A stretch of DNA of 25,128 bases, from assembly GCA_047634015.1 (NCBI GenBank), contig JBLIDB010000048.1:1-25128 (forward strand). Reading direction: 5' to 3'. The stretch is from JAJRXG01 sp047634015 (GTDB lineage: Bacteria > Bacteroidota > Bacteroidia > Chitinophagales > Saprospiraceae). Of this stretch, positions 16,561 through 24,853 are shown one piece after another. A program made the position numbers and the translations under genes. Numbering within the stretch: the first letter of the stretch is position 1; every line of letters starts with the position of its first letter. The notes beneath the pieces are model-generated. The model had not been told where the DNA came from, did not search any database, and saw only the letters and a list, made by a program, of their open reading frames with translations.

Positions 16561-17787
16561 TCAATTTATTGTAGCCTTAACCGTCCCATCATGGAATGTT
16601 ACATTTACTGTATCCTTCTTCTCCAACTGAGCTGCAGTAGTAATCGTTTCTTTACCACGCTTCATATAAGCATATCCACGTTTCAGTATTTGTTCAGGAT
16701 CTCGAGATTCAATAGCTAAGTCAACTTTTTCAAGCAGATGATTTTCATCTTTTAGCAGCCGTCCTGACAATAATTGTAACTGCTGGGATAATTGATCCAA
16801 CGCTCCCTGAGTAGTTCGTAGATTATCCTTTCCAAGATAGCTCAATCGATCCTCAAGAGATCTAATCAAGAGATCTTGATCTTTCATCGTCTTCAGCGCA
16901 TTCGCCTGAAATGATTGGGATAGTTGAACACAATAGGACTCAAAATGAGCATTCCGCTCTACAAGATAGTCAGCAACCGCCGTTGGTGTTTTTAACGACA
17001 AGCAAGAAACCAAATCCACAACTGTACTATCAATATCATGCCCAATCCCTATAATAAAAGGAACATCACTAATAGCTATTGATTTGGCAATAGCATAATT
17101 ATCATAACCCGATAGATCGAGTTTTGAACCTCCTCCTCGGATTATTGCTGCAGCATGATAGTATTCAGAATTGTTAGCGATCTGTTCTATTGCCTCTGCC
17201 GCATCTCGCTCTACATTGACGCCTTGGACAGCAGTATCATATAGATCAACCTTATAAGTGAACCCGTATGGGTTATTCGTCAGTTGCTTTACAAAATCTT
17301 GATAACCGGCAGCTGTGGCAGAAGATATCACGGCAATACGCTGGACGACATCAGGAATCAATAAAGACTTATTGATTTCCATAAGGCCTTCTTCCTCAAG
17401 TTGATTTATGATTTGCTGTCGCTTGAGCTCGAGCTTACCAAAAGTATAGTTGGGATCTATGTCTTCTATTACAAGCTTGAGGCCATAGCGCTCATTAAAA
17501 TCAATACGACACTTTAGACGGATTTGAGTTCCATCCTGCAAGAGATCGAAAATGAGATCTCCTATCTTCTTTTTGATAAATCCGAAATTCCGACGCCAGA
17601 CGACAGCATTAGCTTGGGCAATGACCTTACTGCCCTCCTCTTCTTTTTCTATTAACTCGATGTAATAATTCCCTCTGGATTCTTTGGCCTGAACGATCTC
17701 CGCTTCTATCCATAAGGGTTCTCTAAAATTAAGCGCAATGACTCGCCGAATGTATTCATTGACTTGAAAAAGAGAATAAGACTCCAA
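16561..17787 (-). CDS. xseA: exodeoxyribonuclease VII large subunit
   Basis: 408 residues, slightly shorter than the E. coli protein (456). The N-terminal OB-fold (SLFQVNEYIRRVIALNFREP...) binds single-stranded DNA. The catalytic core shows RGGGS at 217-221, GIGHDIDST at 247-255 and TPTAVADYLV at 267-276. The C-terminal half is a coiled coil that binds XseB and ends in a small beta segment (RGYAYMKRG). The start is a TTG at 17787; the first internal Met is residue 136, deep inside the protein, so the TTG is the only start that gives a complete OB-fold. It lies 15 bases after the sucC stop and probably depends on the sucC promoter. Confidence 0.95.
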   Translation of the reverse strand: MESYSLFQVNEYIRRVIALNFREPLWIEAEIVQAKESRGNYYIELIEKEEEGSKVIAQANAVVWRRNFGFIKKKIGDLIFDLLQDGTQIRLKCRIDFNERYGLKLVIEDIDPNYTFGKLELKRQQIINQLEEEGLMEINKSLLIPDVVQRIAVISSATAAGYQDFVKQLTNNPYGFTYKVDLYDTAVQGVNVERDAAEAIEQIANNSEYYHAAAIIRGGGSKLDLSGYDNYAIAKSIAISDVPFIIGIGHDIDSTVVDLVSCLSLKTPTAVADYLVERNAHFESYCVQLSQSFQANALKTMKDQDLLIRSLEDRLSYLGKDNLRTTQGALDQLSQQLQLLSGRLLKDENHLLEKVDLAIESRDPEQILKRGYAYMKRGKETITTAAQLEKKDTVNVTFHDGTVKATIN

Positions 17788-17802
17788 TCGATACTTTAGA
17801 TG

Positions 17803-19005
17803 TTATGCCAATACTTCACTAACCAAATCTGCTGCTTCTTGAAGCAAGATCGCTGATTTTACCTCCAATCCACTCTCATCAATCAACTTCTTAGCGATTT
17901 CAGCATTCGTTCCTTGTAATCGTACGATAATAGGAACACTGATATTTCCCATGTTTTTATAAGCATCAACGACGCCTTGAGCAACGCGATCACATCTAAC
18001 GATACCACCAAAAATATTGATTAAAATTGCCTTTACTTCAGGATCTTTAAGAATGATTCGGAATGCATTTTCTACTCTTACTGCATCCGCCGTACCTCCT
18101 ACATCTAAAAAATTAGCTGGAGATCCACCACTTAATTTGATGATATCCATAGTAGCCATCGCAAGACCTGCTCCATTTACCATGCAACCTACATTACCAT
18201 CTAGGTTAACATAATTCAATCCGAATGCTTTCGCTTCCACTTCTGTCGCATCTTCCTCTGTCTCATCTCGCATAGCAGCGAGATCTGGGTGACGGAATAA
18301 AGCATTCTCATCTAAAGCCATCTTTGTATCTACAGCAATAATCTCATCATTGGCAGATTTTAGACACGGATTTATCTCGAATAACGAGGCATCCGAACCT
18401 AGGAATGCCTTGTATAGATTACTGATGAACTTCACCATGTCCTTGAACGCAGCACCAGACAGACCTAAGTTAAAAGCTACTTTGCGCGTCTGAAAAGCTA
18501 GTAAGCCTAATGATGGATCTATATATTCCTTAAATACGAGATGTGGCGTTTGCTCTGCAACATCTTCGATATTCATTCCTCCTTCAGTACTATAAATGAT
18601 CACATTTTGCTTGCGCTCACGGTCCATTAAGATCGACACATAAAATTCTTCACAAGCATCAAAATCAGGTGCATAACTATCTTCAGCGACAAGGATTTTG
18701 CTAACAAGCTTACCTGGACCTTCTAATCCTCCCGGAGTTTGAGGTGTCTTAAGCATCATACCTAAAATGTTTCCAGCGTGCTCTCTCAACTCTTCTTCAC
18801 TCTTAGCAAGCTTAACTCCTCCTCCCTTACCACGGCCACCTGCGTGGATTTGTGCTTTCACTACTACTACATTATTCCCACTTGCGGCAGTAACTGCTTT
18901 ATACGCGGCAACAGCTTCTTCTACAGATGTAGCTATTTGTCCTTTTTGAATTTTAACACCGTAAGATGCCAAAACTTCCTTTCCTTGATATTCGTGGAGG
19001 TTCAT
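17803..19005 (-). CDS. sucC: succinyl-CoA synthetase beta subunit (ADP-forming)
   Basis: 400 residues. SucC with SucD makes succinate, ATP or GTP and CoA from succinyl-CoA in the TCA cycle. ATP-grasp features: MNLHEYQGKEVLASYGV at the start; the glycine-rich AGGRGKGGG at 55-63; metal-binding EINPC at 210-214 with D226; and the C-terminal CoA-ligase block NGAGLAMATMD at 277-287, DVGG at 301-304 and NIFGGIVRCD at 330-339. sucD is not in the window. The gene leads an operon with xseA and xseB, an unusual pairing with no evident functional link, and is divergent from mdh. Confidence 0.97.
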   Translation of the reverse strand: MNLHEYQGKEVLASYGVKIQKGQIATSVEEAVAAYKAVTAASGNNVVVVKAQIHAGGRGKGGGVKLAKSEEELREHAGNILGMMLKTPQTPGGLEGPGKLVSKILVAEDSYAPDFDACEEFYVSILMDRERKQNVIIYSTEGGMNIEDVAEQTPHLVFKEYIDPSLGLLAFQTRKVAFNLGLSGAAFKDMVKFISNLYKAFLGSDASLFEINPCLKSANDEIIAVDTKMALDENALFRHPDLAAMRDETEEDATEVEAKAFGLNYVNLDGNVGCMVNGAGLAMATMDIIKLSGGSPANFLDVGGTADAVRVENAFRIILKDPEVKAILINIFGGIVRCDRVAQGVVDAYKNMGNISVPIIVRLQGTNAEIAKKLIDESGLEVKSAILLQEAADLVSEVLA

Positions 19006-19027
19006 CTTTGCTATTTTTGAATTTACA

Positions 19028-19035
19028 CAAATGTA
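19028..19035 (-). promoter_or_regulatory. candidate -7 promoter box for sucC-xseA-xseB
   Basis: On the - strand TACATTTG matches TAnnTTTG exactly, 22 bases upstream of the sucC ATG. No TTTG is present at the expected -33 distance. Confidence 0.5.
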
Positions 19036-19156
19036 ATTTTTATCCTTCGAAACCTTTGCCTTTACCCAATGCTTTTCGGAGTACCACTTAGCTTATTTGG
19101 ACATATAATAATTATTCTATTTAGTCTTACACATCGTTTAGTTTCGAGATTAGCCA

Positions 19157-19164
19157 TACTTTTG
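19157..19164 (+). promoter_or_regulatory. candidate -7 promoter box for mdh
   Basis: TACTTTTG matches TAnnTTTG exactly, 73 bases before the mdh ATG. It predicts a leader of about 65 bases that contains a 7-bp hairpin (CATCAGA at 19194-19200, TCTGATG at 19213-19219) and an eight-codon open frame (19201-19227). Confidence 0.5.
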
Positions 19165-19237
19165 TAGGAGTAAAATCTTTTAGCGAAAAAACACATCAGA
19201 ATGGTCATTCAATCTGATGAGCAATAAGTCATAACAA

Positions 19238-20170
19238 ATGAAAGTAACCGTTGTAGGAGCAGGAAATGTAGGAGCCACCGTAGCAAATGTTTTAGCACAT
19301 AAGGACATCTTAAGTGAAGTCGTATTATTGGATCTAAAAGGCGACATGGCACGTGGTAAGGCTTTAGATAGCTGGCAACAAGCTCCTATAGATTATTATA
19401 GTACCAGTCTGACTGGTACTGAAAATTACGAAGATGCAGCTGGTTCTGATATCGTCGTAATTACTGCAGGGATTCCTCGAAAACCCGGAATGAGCAGAGA
19501 TGATCTAATTTCTACGAATGCAAAAATTGTTTCAGCTGTTACAAAATCGATTCTTAAGACTTCTCCTGATCCTATTATTATTATCGTTTCGAATCCACTT
19601 GATGTGATGACCTATGCCGCTCACATTGCATCTGGTCTCGACAGCAAGAAAGTATTTGGAATGGCAGGAATTCTTGATACAGCGAGATATAGAGCATTCC
19701 TTGCAAGTGAGATCGGTGTGAGCCCTAAAGATATTCAAGCACTACTCATGGGTGGGCACGGAGATACAATGGTTCCATTACCACGATATACTACAGTTGC
19801 TGGAATTCCAATTACGGAACTTGTCGATAGTGATAGATTGGAAGAAATTGTAAATCGTACCAAGAAAGGTGGTGGCGAATTGGTAGGACTTATGGGGACT
19901 TCAGCATGGTATGCACCCGGTGCAGCTGCTGCACAAATGGTAGAAGCGATCGTAAAAGATGAAAATAGAATATTCCCTTGTTGCGTTAAGCTGGATGGTG
20001 AGTATGGACTAAAAGATGTCTATCTCGGTGTTCCTGTAACCCTCAATAAATCTGGAATTGGGAAAATAATCGAGGTAGATCTCAACAATGATGAGATGGC
20101 ACTATTAAAAACTTCCGCTTCACACGTTAAGGAAGTAATGAAAACCTTCGATGATATGAGATTACTCTAA
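19238..20170 (+). CDS. mdh: malate dehydrogenase (NAD, LDH-like type)
   Basis: 310 residues. Oxidises malate to oxaloacetate in the TCA cycle, in the cytosol. The Rossmann motif GAGNVG is at 7-12, with D32 as the likely NAD-selecting acid. The substrate loop IPRKPGMSRDDL at 79-90 carries the two arginines that distinguish malate from lactate dehydrogenases. VSNPLDVMTY is at 117-126, and the catalytic histidine is H174 in GGHGDTMVP, paired with D147. It is divergent from sucC, another TCA-cycle gene. The stop overlaps the next start by one base (TAATG), so the following redox protein is probably made from the same transcript. Confidence 0.97.
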   Translation: MKVTVVGAGNVGATVANVLAHKDILSEVVLLDLKGDMARGKALDSWQQAPIDYYSTSLTGTENYEDAAGSDIVVITAGIPRKPGMSRDDLISTNAKIVSAVTKSILKTSPDPIIIIVSNPLDVMTYAAHIASGLDSKKVFGMAGILDTARYRAFLASEIGVSPKDIQALLMGGHGDTMVPLPRYTTVAGIPITELVDSDRLEEIVNRTKKGGGELVGLMGTSAWYAPGAAAAQMVEAIVKDENRIFPCCVKLDGEYGLKDVYLGVPVTLNKSGIGKIIEVDLNNDEMALLKTSASHVKEVMKTFDDMRLL

Positions 20171-20709
20171 TGGTTGAAACGACTGGAATAGAAAAAATAT
20201 CAGGAGCTCTCTCCACTATGCATACGCAGCGTGGAGAGACGCTATCTGAATTATCTTCCCAACAATCTATTCTAATTGTTTTTTTACGGCCGTTTGGCTG
20301 TATATTTTGCATGGAAGCAATGAGAGACCTGGGAGTCCAAAGGGCCTATCTCGAATCCAAAGGCGTTAAGATTTGCTGTGTTCATATGGCAAGTAGCGAA
20401 GTTGCTGAAAGTTATTTTGGTGAATATGGACTTGAAAATATCGATCACGTCTCTGACCAAGACTGTAAGTTCTATCATGACTTTGGCCTTTTAAAAGGAA
20501 ATTTTAGCCAGCTCTACGGACTTAAAATATGGCTACGTACTGCTGAACTTGCGGTAAGGGATCTTCGGAGGTTACGTATGAGACAGATCGGAGACGGGTT
20601 CCAGATGCCAGGAGTGTTTTTTGCAAAGAATAATGCACTTTTAAATCAATACAGCCATAGACGAACTTCTGATCGTCCTAATTATCGCAATCTAATAATA
20701 GAATCATAG
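20170..20709 (+). CDS. SelL-related / AhpC-TSA_2 thioredoxin-fold redox protein
   Basis: 179 residues, thioredoxin-like, of the peroxiredoxin-like AhpC/TSA_2 (SelL) group. The redox centre is C44-IF-C47 in FLRPFGCIFCMEA, preceded by a beta strand (SILIVFLR). The fold continues with VKICCVHMAS, the SDQDCKFYHDFGL segment, and a conserved GDGFQMPGVFFAK near 146-158. In some relatives the first cysteine is selenocysteine; here both are Cys. No signal peptide, so it acts in the cytosol; partner and substrate are unknown. Translation is coupled to mdh by a 1-base overlap. Confidence 0.82.
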   Translation: MVETTGIEKISGALSTMHTQRGETLSELSSQQSILIVFLRPFGCIFCMEAMRDLGVQRAYLESKGVKICCVHMASSEVAESYFGEYGLENIDHVSDQDCKFYHDFGLLKGNFSQLYGLKIWLRTAELAVRDLRRLRMRQIGDGFQMPGVFFAKNNALLNQYSHRRTSDRPNYRNLIIES

Positions 20710-20728
20710 GATTATTCTCCTAATACTA

Positions 20729-20744
20729 ACGCTTTCATAAGCGT
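20729..20744. promoter_or_regulatory. perfect 6-bp hairpin after the SelL-like gene
   Basis: ACGCTT at 20729-20734 and AAGCGT at 20739-20744 with a TCAT loop. It lies directly before the larger terminator hairpin and ends where that hairpin begins, so the two could be alternative or stacked structures. Confidence 0.4.
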
Positions 20745-20792
20745 CGTTCTGATTGGTACTTCGTCTAATGAAGTGATTCAGAATGCTTTTTT
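20744..20792 (+). terminator. intrinsic terminator of the mdh operon, touching the next start codon
   Basis: The left arm (TTCTGATT...TACTTC, 20744-20761) pairs with the right arm (GAAGTGATTCAGAATG, 20770-20785): 5-bp inner and 8-bp outer stems around a small internal loop. CTTTTTT at 20786-20792 follows. The next gene's ATG begins at 20793, immediately after the U-tract. Confidence 0.65.
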
Positions 20793-21644
20793 ATGAAATA
20801 TATCCTTTCTATAATTTTCTTTTACTCAGTATTTAGTCTCTCTGCGCAGGGCTTTGAATTTTATGCTGATGTTATGATCAATGCATCGAATGCCGAGCAT
20901 AGAACTTATGCCGCAGAGCACTTCGCAGAACTCTTTGATGAAGAGCTTCAAAAGGAAAACTCTTTTGAAGCTCCCTTTGAAAATCTACCTTGGATTTCGA
21001 TTCAATATGCGGAAGATCGTTCTTTTAGAACCCTAAGTTGGCAGATCGATGGGGGAAATGGTAGCTACGCTTATGATGGATATATTCAACAGCCAGATCT
21101 ACCTGCATTGAGATTCAAAGGGGATCAAGGAGTCGGAAGTTCTAAAGTAGATAGAGTTATTAAATGGAAAGATTGGAAAGGTGGGATTATCTATAAAATA
21201 TTAAGCATACCCTCTGATATAGGAGTGGAATATTACCTATTGTCTTTCAATCAATTGGACCAATTCACCAAACAAAAATCTTTAGAACAAGTCCAATGGG
21301 GAAAAGGTGAAGTCATCCTTGGTGCTATAGAAAAGTTCGAACTACCTGAAAGATCGAAAAAGGCGAAAAGAATTACTATTACCTATAGCGCTGATAGCAA
21401 CGCTTCTATTACTTATCAGACTGGAGCCAAACAACTTGTAGTAGATCATCTTGTTGGGATACCGGGACGTATCCCTGGCCAGGGACCGACTATGGCACCT
21501 GATGGAAGCTACATAGCATATAGTCTGTCATCTGATGGTAGTTGGAAATACCAAGACAAGCTATTTGATCAGAAATTTGATGCACCTCCTAGTGGTGGAA
21601 TTACATCTGGTGGAAAAGATATTTTTGGAAGACCAAAAAAATAA
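20793..21644 (+). CDS. secreted protein of unknown function
   Basis: 283 residues. The signal peptide MKYILSIIFFYSVFSLSAQG predicts cleavage near SAQ; no lipobox cysteine, so probably periplasmic or exported. I do not recognise the family. Visible: an acidic/aromatic N-terminal third, a central FRTLSWQIDGGNGSYAYDGY segment, a basic KWKDWKGGIIYK stretch, and a C-terminus rich in Gly/Ser/Pro (LVGIPGRIPGQGPTMAPDGS... and GGITSGGKDIFGRPKK). It ends without a T9SS sorting domain. The start directly follows a terminator U-tract, so translation signals are unusual: no ribosome-binding site and almost no leader unless read-through occurs. Confidence 0.75.
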   Translation: MKYILSIIFFYSVFSLSAQGFEFYADVMINASNAEHRTYAAEHFAELFDEELQKENSFEAPFENLPWISIQYAEDRSFRTLSWQIDGGNGSYAYDGYIQQPDLPALRFKGDQGVGSSKVDRVIKWKDWKGGIIYKILSIPSDIGVEYYLLSFNQLDQFTKQKSLEQVQWGKGEVILGAIEKFELPERSKKAKRITITYSADSNASITYQTGAKQLVVDHLVGIPGRIPGQGPTMAPDGSYIAYSLSSDGSWKYQDKLFDQKFDAPPSGGITSGGKDIFGRPKK

Positions 21645-21676
21645 AAAAGCCACCTATCTTATGATAAGCGGCTTTT
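21645..21676. terminator. bidirectional terminator between convergent genes
   Basis: AAAAGCC at 21645-21651 pairs with GGCTTTT at 21670-21676, with an inner CTTA/TAAG stem at 21658-21668. A-run on one side and T-run on the other let it serve both the secreted-protein gene (+) and the TPR gene (-). Confidence 0.75.
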
Positions 21677-21705
21677 CAAGTTTTGGTTTAGATAGTCTTA
21701 TTTGA

Positions 21706-23109
21706 CTATGAATTCTGGTAATAGGCTATAATAGACTCTACTTCTTTGTTTTGAGATATATGATAGGGTGTCTGCTTCAAGATAATATGATCTTCAAATG
21801 ATTCTTGTAATGATTCTTCCAAGATCAAAAGGCCATTCTTTATTTCTCCTAATCCGATGTAACAAGCCGCTTCTAAATATTGAAGTCTATGGCTGAAAGT
21901 ATATCTATCTGCGTTCTCAAGTGCTTTCAATGCATCCTTATATGCTTCTTGACTTATTAAAAAACCAATATAATCCTCCCAATAGTTAGCTTGTTCGCAA
22001 CCTTTAATAGCTGCCTTTTTTAGGTAGTATAGCGCTCTTCCACATTCTTTTATTTCTTGGTAAGACTTTCCTAAAGCATGGAAATATTCTTCTACTTCGG
22101 ATTCTATGTTAATTGCCTTACGTAATACCTTGACAGCACTATGCCAATCTTTATTACTCATATAGCACTTAGCAAGCAGGAAGTATGCCTCATCGCTATA
22201 GTTATCCATCTCGATCGCTTCAAATAATGTACGTTTAGCTCCATCTACAAGACCTTGAGCAAACTGACATGTGGCGATAGACATCAATAGGTCAAATTCT
22301 GGGCCGAACATCTCAAGAGCTTCAAGATATATATCCAACGCTTGATCATTACGCTGTAATTCGCAGCAATATTGGGCGCAGTCTAAATAGCCTTGCTCAA
22401 ACTGTGGACTTATAATGTAGACATACTCTAAAGCTTCAATTGCTTTTTCATATTCTCCTACTGCGGCATAAGCATGTCCTAAGTTGAACCAAGCGAGATG
22501 ATTGTAAGGATGATTATCTACTATCACCTTATGAAGGAGGATACCTTCTTCATAATTCTTGCTTTGTTCTATAGAGGTATTCATTTGATATAGAGCCTCT
22601 TCGCTATTCGGATTGATTATTAGCGCCTTCTTAATACACTGGAACATCATATCGAATTCCTGCACTTGCTCATAGAAGAAAGACTCAACAAGGTATATAT
22701 CCTCCAGATCAGAATGAATCGCTACTGCCTTTAAATCCTCGATTAATAGAATGGCCTCGTTAAACTGTTTCTGGTGAATATATATCCTTGACTTCAATAT
22801 TTGTACGTCCAATTGACTTGGAGATACTAATTCTGCTCTTGCTATAACCTCCTCTGCATCAGCAATCATTCCCTTCTTTATAAAGATTCGCGCTTTAGAG
22901 CACAAAAAGTCTGATCTATAGGAAAATTGCTTGATTGCACGATCTATAGTCTCCAGCGCTCGATCAAAATCACATTCTACATCGTAAAATGTTATGATCT
23001 GCTGGTACTCATGATCAGTAAGGTATGTATGTGTATCCATCTCTTGTTGTCGCTCAAATTCCGATATTAAGCTCAACAGAGTTGAAGAGATTTTCAGTCT
23101 ACTATCCAT
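21706..23109 (-). CDS. tetratricopeptide repeat protein
   Basis: About 467 residues from the ATG at 23109; a GTG at 23118 would add three residues. No signal peptide or membrane segment. At least eight to ten TPR units span most of the protein, for example DFDRALETIDRAIKQF, HLAWFNLGHAYAAVGEYEKAIEALEYV, DEAYFLLAKCYMSNKDWHSAVKVLRKAI and EYFHALGKSYQEIKECGRALYYLKKA. It is acidic overall. TPR arrays bind partner proteins; nothing here identifies the partner. Such stand-alone TPR proteins are common in Bacteroidota. Confidence 0.88.
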   Translation of the reverse strand: MDSRLKISSTLLSLISEFERQQEMDTHTYLTDHEYQQIITFYDVECDFDRALETIDRAIKQFSYRSDFLCSKARIFIKKGMIADAEEVIARAELVSPSQLDVQILKSRIYIHQKQFNEAILLIEDLKAVAIHSDLEDIYLVESFFYEQVQEFDMMFQCIKKALIINPNSEEALYQMNTSIEQSKNYEEGILLHKVIVDNHPYNHLAWFNLGHAYAAVGEYEKAIEALEYVYIISPQFEQGYLDCAQYCCELQRNDQALDIYLEALEMFGPEFDLLMSIATCQFAQGLVDGAKRTLFEAIEMDNYSDEAYFLLAKCYMSNKDWHSAVKVLRKAINIESEVEEYFHALGKSYQEIKECGRALYYLKKAAIKGCEQANYWEDYIGFLISQEAYKDALKALENADRYTFSHRLQYLEAACYIGLGEIKNGLLILEESLQESFEDHIILKQTPYHISQNKEVESIIAYYQNS

Positions 23110-23118
23110 AGGTTCCAC

Positions 23119-23429
23119 CGTAAGGGATTACAATTAGAACGCTAAGATAGATAAATCACCTCCACAGAAAATATCTGAATCCCTTTTTTTCCACATTCAG
23201 GCATATAATTTTTGTATTAAAAAATCCCTTTATATGACTGATAATCAGTTAGTTATGGATCTAAAAAATGAGCAATTGTTTCTCCTAATGAGCTAACTTA
23301 TTCACACTCACCACGCAACATATACAGCATTATTCTGATCTATTATTGTCTGTTTTCACTATAAACCCCTAGTTTTAAACACTTCTGCCATAATTTCAAT
23401 TCAATTCGAATGACAATAGCCTTAAAAAT
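23119..23429. other. intergenic region upstream of the TPR gene, no gene seen
   Basis: 311 bases without a convincing frame or RNA gene. On the - strand AAAGGGATT occurs twice (23178-23186 and 23223-23231), and AAGGGATT occurs inverted at 23122-23129. An 11-base near-palindrome CTGATAATCAG lies around 23238-23248. These may be regulatory sites for the TPR gene, but support is weak. No perfect TAnnTTTG box was seen in TPR orientation. Confidence 0.35.
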
Positions 23430-23891
23430 TTAGTTGCCTCGACGATTTTGTCTCCGATTTCGGACTCTATCAAAGGCCTTTTTATGAAATAAGCGTTCGC
23501 GTTCATTCAGTATCAAGATTTGTTTGGCAGGTATTATTAATTGGATGTCCTTATAAAATTGGAGTTTTTTTAGCATTTCCAGCTCTCTGTTTTTCAAATC
23601 TTGAGTTAAGACACGTTCCGCTTCGTCATCACTTATATCAGAAACCTTGCTATTAAATATAGCCTTATTCCTCTTAAGTGAAACCATCTCTATTTGGAAG
23701 CTATCATATATGGGCCAGAATTTGGATTCTTGATCCTTTGTGAGTTCTAATCCCTCTGCGATAAAATCCTTTCTCAACTGGATGATTCTATCCTTAGGCT
23801 TCTGTCGTAATCGCTCTTGACCTGTCATTGCCAAAGGAAGGATAAAACATATCATGAGTATCGCTCTTCCGCTATTAATCATTGTTTTCAT
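23430..23891 (-). CDS. Spy/CpxP-like periplasmic protein (LTxxQ-type)
   Basis: 153 residues from the ATG at 23891, which gives a clean signal peptide (MKTMINSGRAILMICFILPLAMTGQ); a longer start at 23927 would bury it. The mature part is helical and very basic, with the motif LELTKDQESKFWPIYDSF, a form of the LTxxQ/CpxP/Spy-type repeat, then long charged helices and an Arg-rich tail (RVRNRRQNRRGN). Family members sense misfolded protein or metals in the periplasm. It overlaps the upstream gene's stop by 17 bases and is third in the sigma factor operon, so it is likely part of that stress circuit. Confidence 0.75.
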   Translation of the reverse strand: MKTMINSGRAILMICFILPLAMTGQERLRQKPKDRIIQLRKDFIAEGLELTKDQESKFWPIYDSFQIEMVSLKRNKAIFNSKVSDISDDEAERVLTQDLKNRELEMLKKLQFYKDIQLIIPAKQILILNERERLFHKKAFDRVRNRRQNRRGN

Positions 23892-24312
23892 ATTGTAACC
23901 CTTCATTAATCCATAGTTCTTGATCATAAAAAGTCTCTTCTAAACTCAGCCCGACATCTAAGCTTCCTGCTTCATCGAGCAAGTACTCTTCCAAAGCACT
24001 CAATTCGATCGAATCCAAGTTCAATTCAGCATAAGCAACTTCTTGGGTTTCGGATGATAACCAAATCAAGAGTAAAAGCCCCGCTGCAGCGCTATTGAGG
24101 TAGAAGAGGCGCCTGTAATTTTTAATAACACTGACTTTAGTCTTCTCACTTTGTCCTACTCTATTAAGAACTGCTGCTCTTTGTTCCTCCCAAAAAAAAT
24201 TGGAAACTTTATGGGATTCCTGATATGGGCGTTGAATAAAATCTGCGTCCATTGCCTCTAATTCATCTTGTATTTCTGATGATTTCTTAGACAGGTATAT
24301 TTTCTCTGACAT
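23875..24312 (-). CDS. single-pass membrane protein, probable anti-sigma factor
   Basis: 145 residues from the ATG at 24312 (MSEKIYL); an ATG at 24321 adds three residues. The cytoplasmic part is about 70 residues with charged helices and an FFWEEQRAAVLNRV segment. One membrane helix follows (RLFYLNSAAAGLLLLIWLSS). The C-terminal ~55 residues are strikingly acidic and would lie outside the membrane. No zinc-binding HxxxCxxC motif is present. Role is inferred from position: it starts inside the end of the ECF sigma gene and is followed by a CpxP-like gene. This three-gene order is typical of Bacteroidota envelope-stress modules, but the sequence alone does not prove sigma binding. Confidence 0.65.
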   Translation of the reverse strand: MSEKIYLSKKSSEIQDELEAMDADFIQRPYQESHKVSNFFWEEQRAAVLNRVGQSEKTKVSVIKNYRRLFYLNSAAAGLLLLIWLSSETQEVAYAELNLDSIELSALEEYLLDEAGSLDVGLSLEETFYDQELWINEGLQYENND

Positions 24313-24853
24313 ATGCTTCAATTTTCTTGACTGCTAAATGATAAGAAGCTTTTAAAGCTCCCTCTGAAGTATTTAGAAGTTGACTGATTTCTTTGTATTT
24401 CTTTTCTTCAAAATATCTAAGATTAAAAACCATCTGTTGTTTTTCTGGTAGTAATCTGACACTCTCTTGTAATAAGTTCCATATTCTTTCGCTATCGATT
24501 TCATGAGATACTTGCCCTTCGCTTAGTTCACTTTGAAAGAACCCGCTTTTAGGCTTCCGTTTCTCTTTCTTAATAAAGTTCAAGCATGTATTGACCGTTA
24601 CTCTATATATCCAGGTGTAGATAGCAGATCCCCCTCTGAATGAATCCAACTTCCTAAAGACATTTATCCAGACCTCCTGACTCAGATCAGCGGCATCTTC
24701 ATGCCGATCTACCATCCTCCGTATCTGCCAGTAGACCGCTTCTTGATACAGCAGCATCAAACGTTCAATCCCTTTCTCATAGGTCGCCTTATTCCTAAGC
24801 AACTTTAAGATCTCCTTTTCAATTTCTTCTTTCGAATCTGACACGCTAATCAT
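24287..24853 (-). CDS. ECF-type RNA polymerase sigma factor
   Basis: 188 residues. Region 2 spans about 30-100: DAADLSQEVWINVFRKLDSF at 53-72 binds core polymerase and the -10 element, followed by TWIYRVTVNTCLNFIKKEKRK. Region 4 is at about 134-182: LPEKQQMVFNLRYFEEKKYKEIS and the recognition helix TSEGALKASYHLAVKKIE. No region 1.1 or 3, as expected for ECF. The ATG at 24853 is clear. The stop overlaps the next gene by 26 bases, so the two are coupled. It probably drives its own operon. Confidence 0.95.
   Translation of the reverse strand: MISVSDSKEEIEKEILKLLRNKATYEKGIERLMLLYQEAVYWQIRRMVDRHEDAADLSQEVWINVFRKLDSFRGGSAIYTWIYRVTVNTCLNFIKKEKRKPKSGFFQSELSEGQVSHEIDSERIWNLLQESVRLLPEKQQMVFNLRYFEEKKYKEISQLLNTSEGALKASYHLAVKKIEAYVRENIPV

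Noticed and set aside
23155..23164. Very strong Shine-Dalgarno-like GGAGGTGA on the - strand upstream of the TPR gene
   Set aside because: No start codon follows at a usable distance except a five-codon frame, and the TPR start is about 50 bases further on, so it is probably chance.
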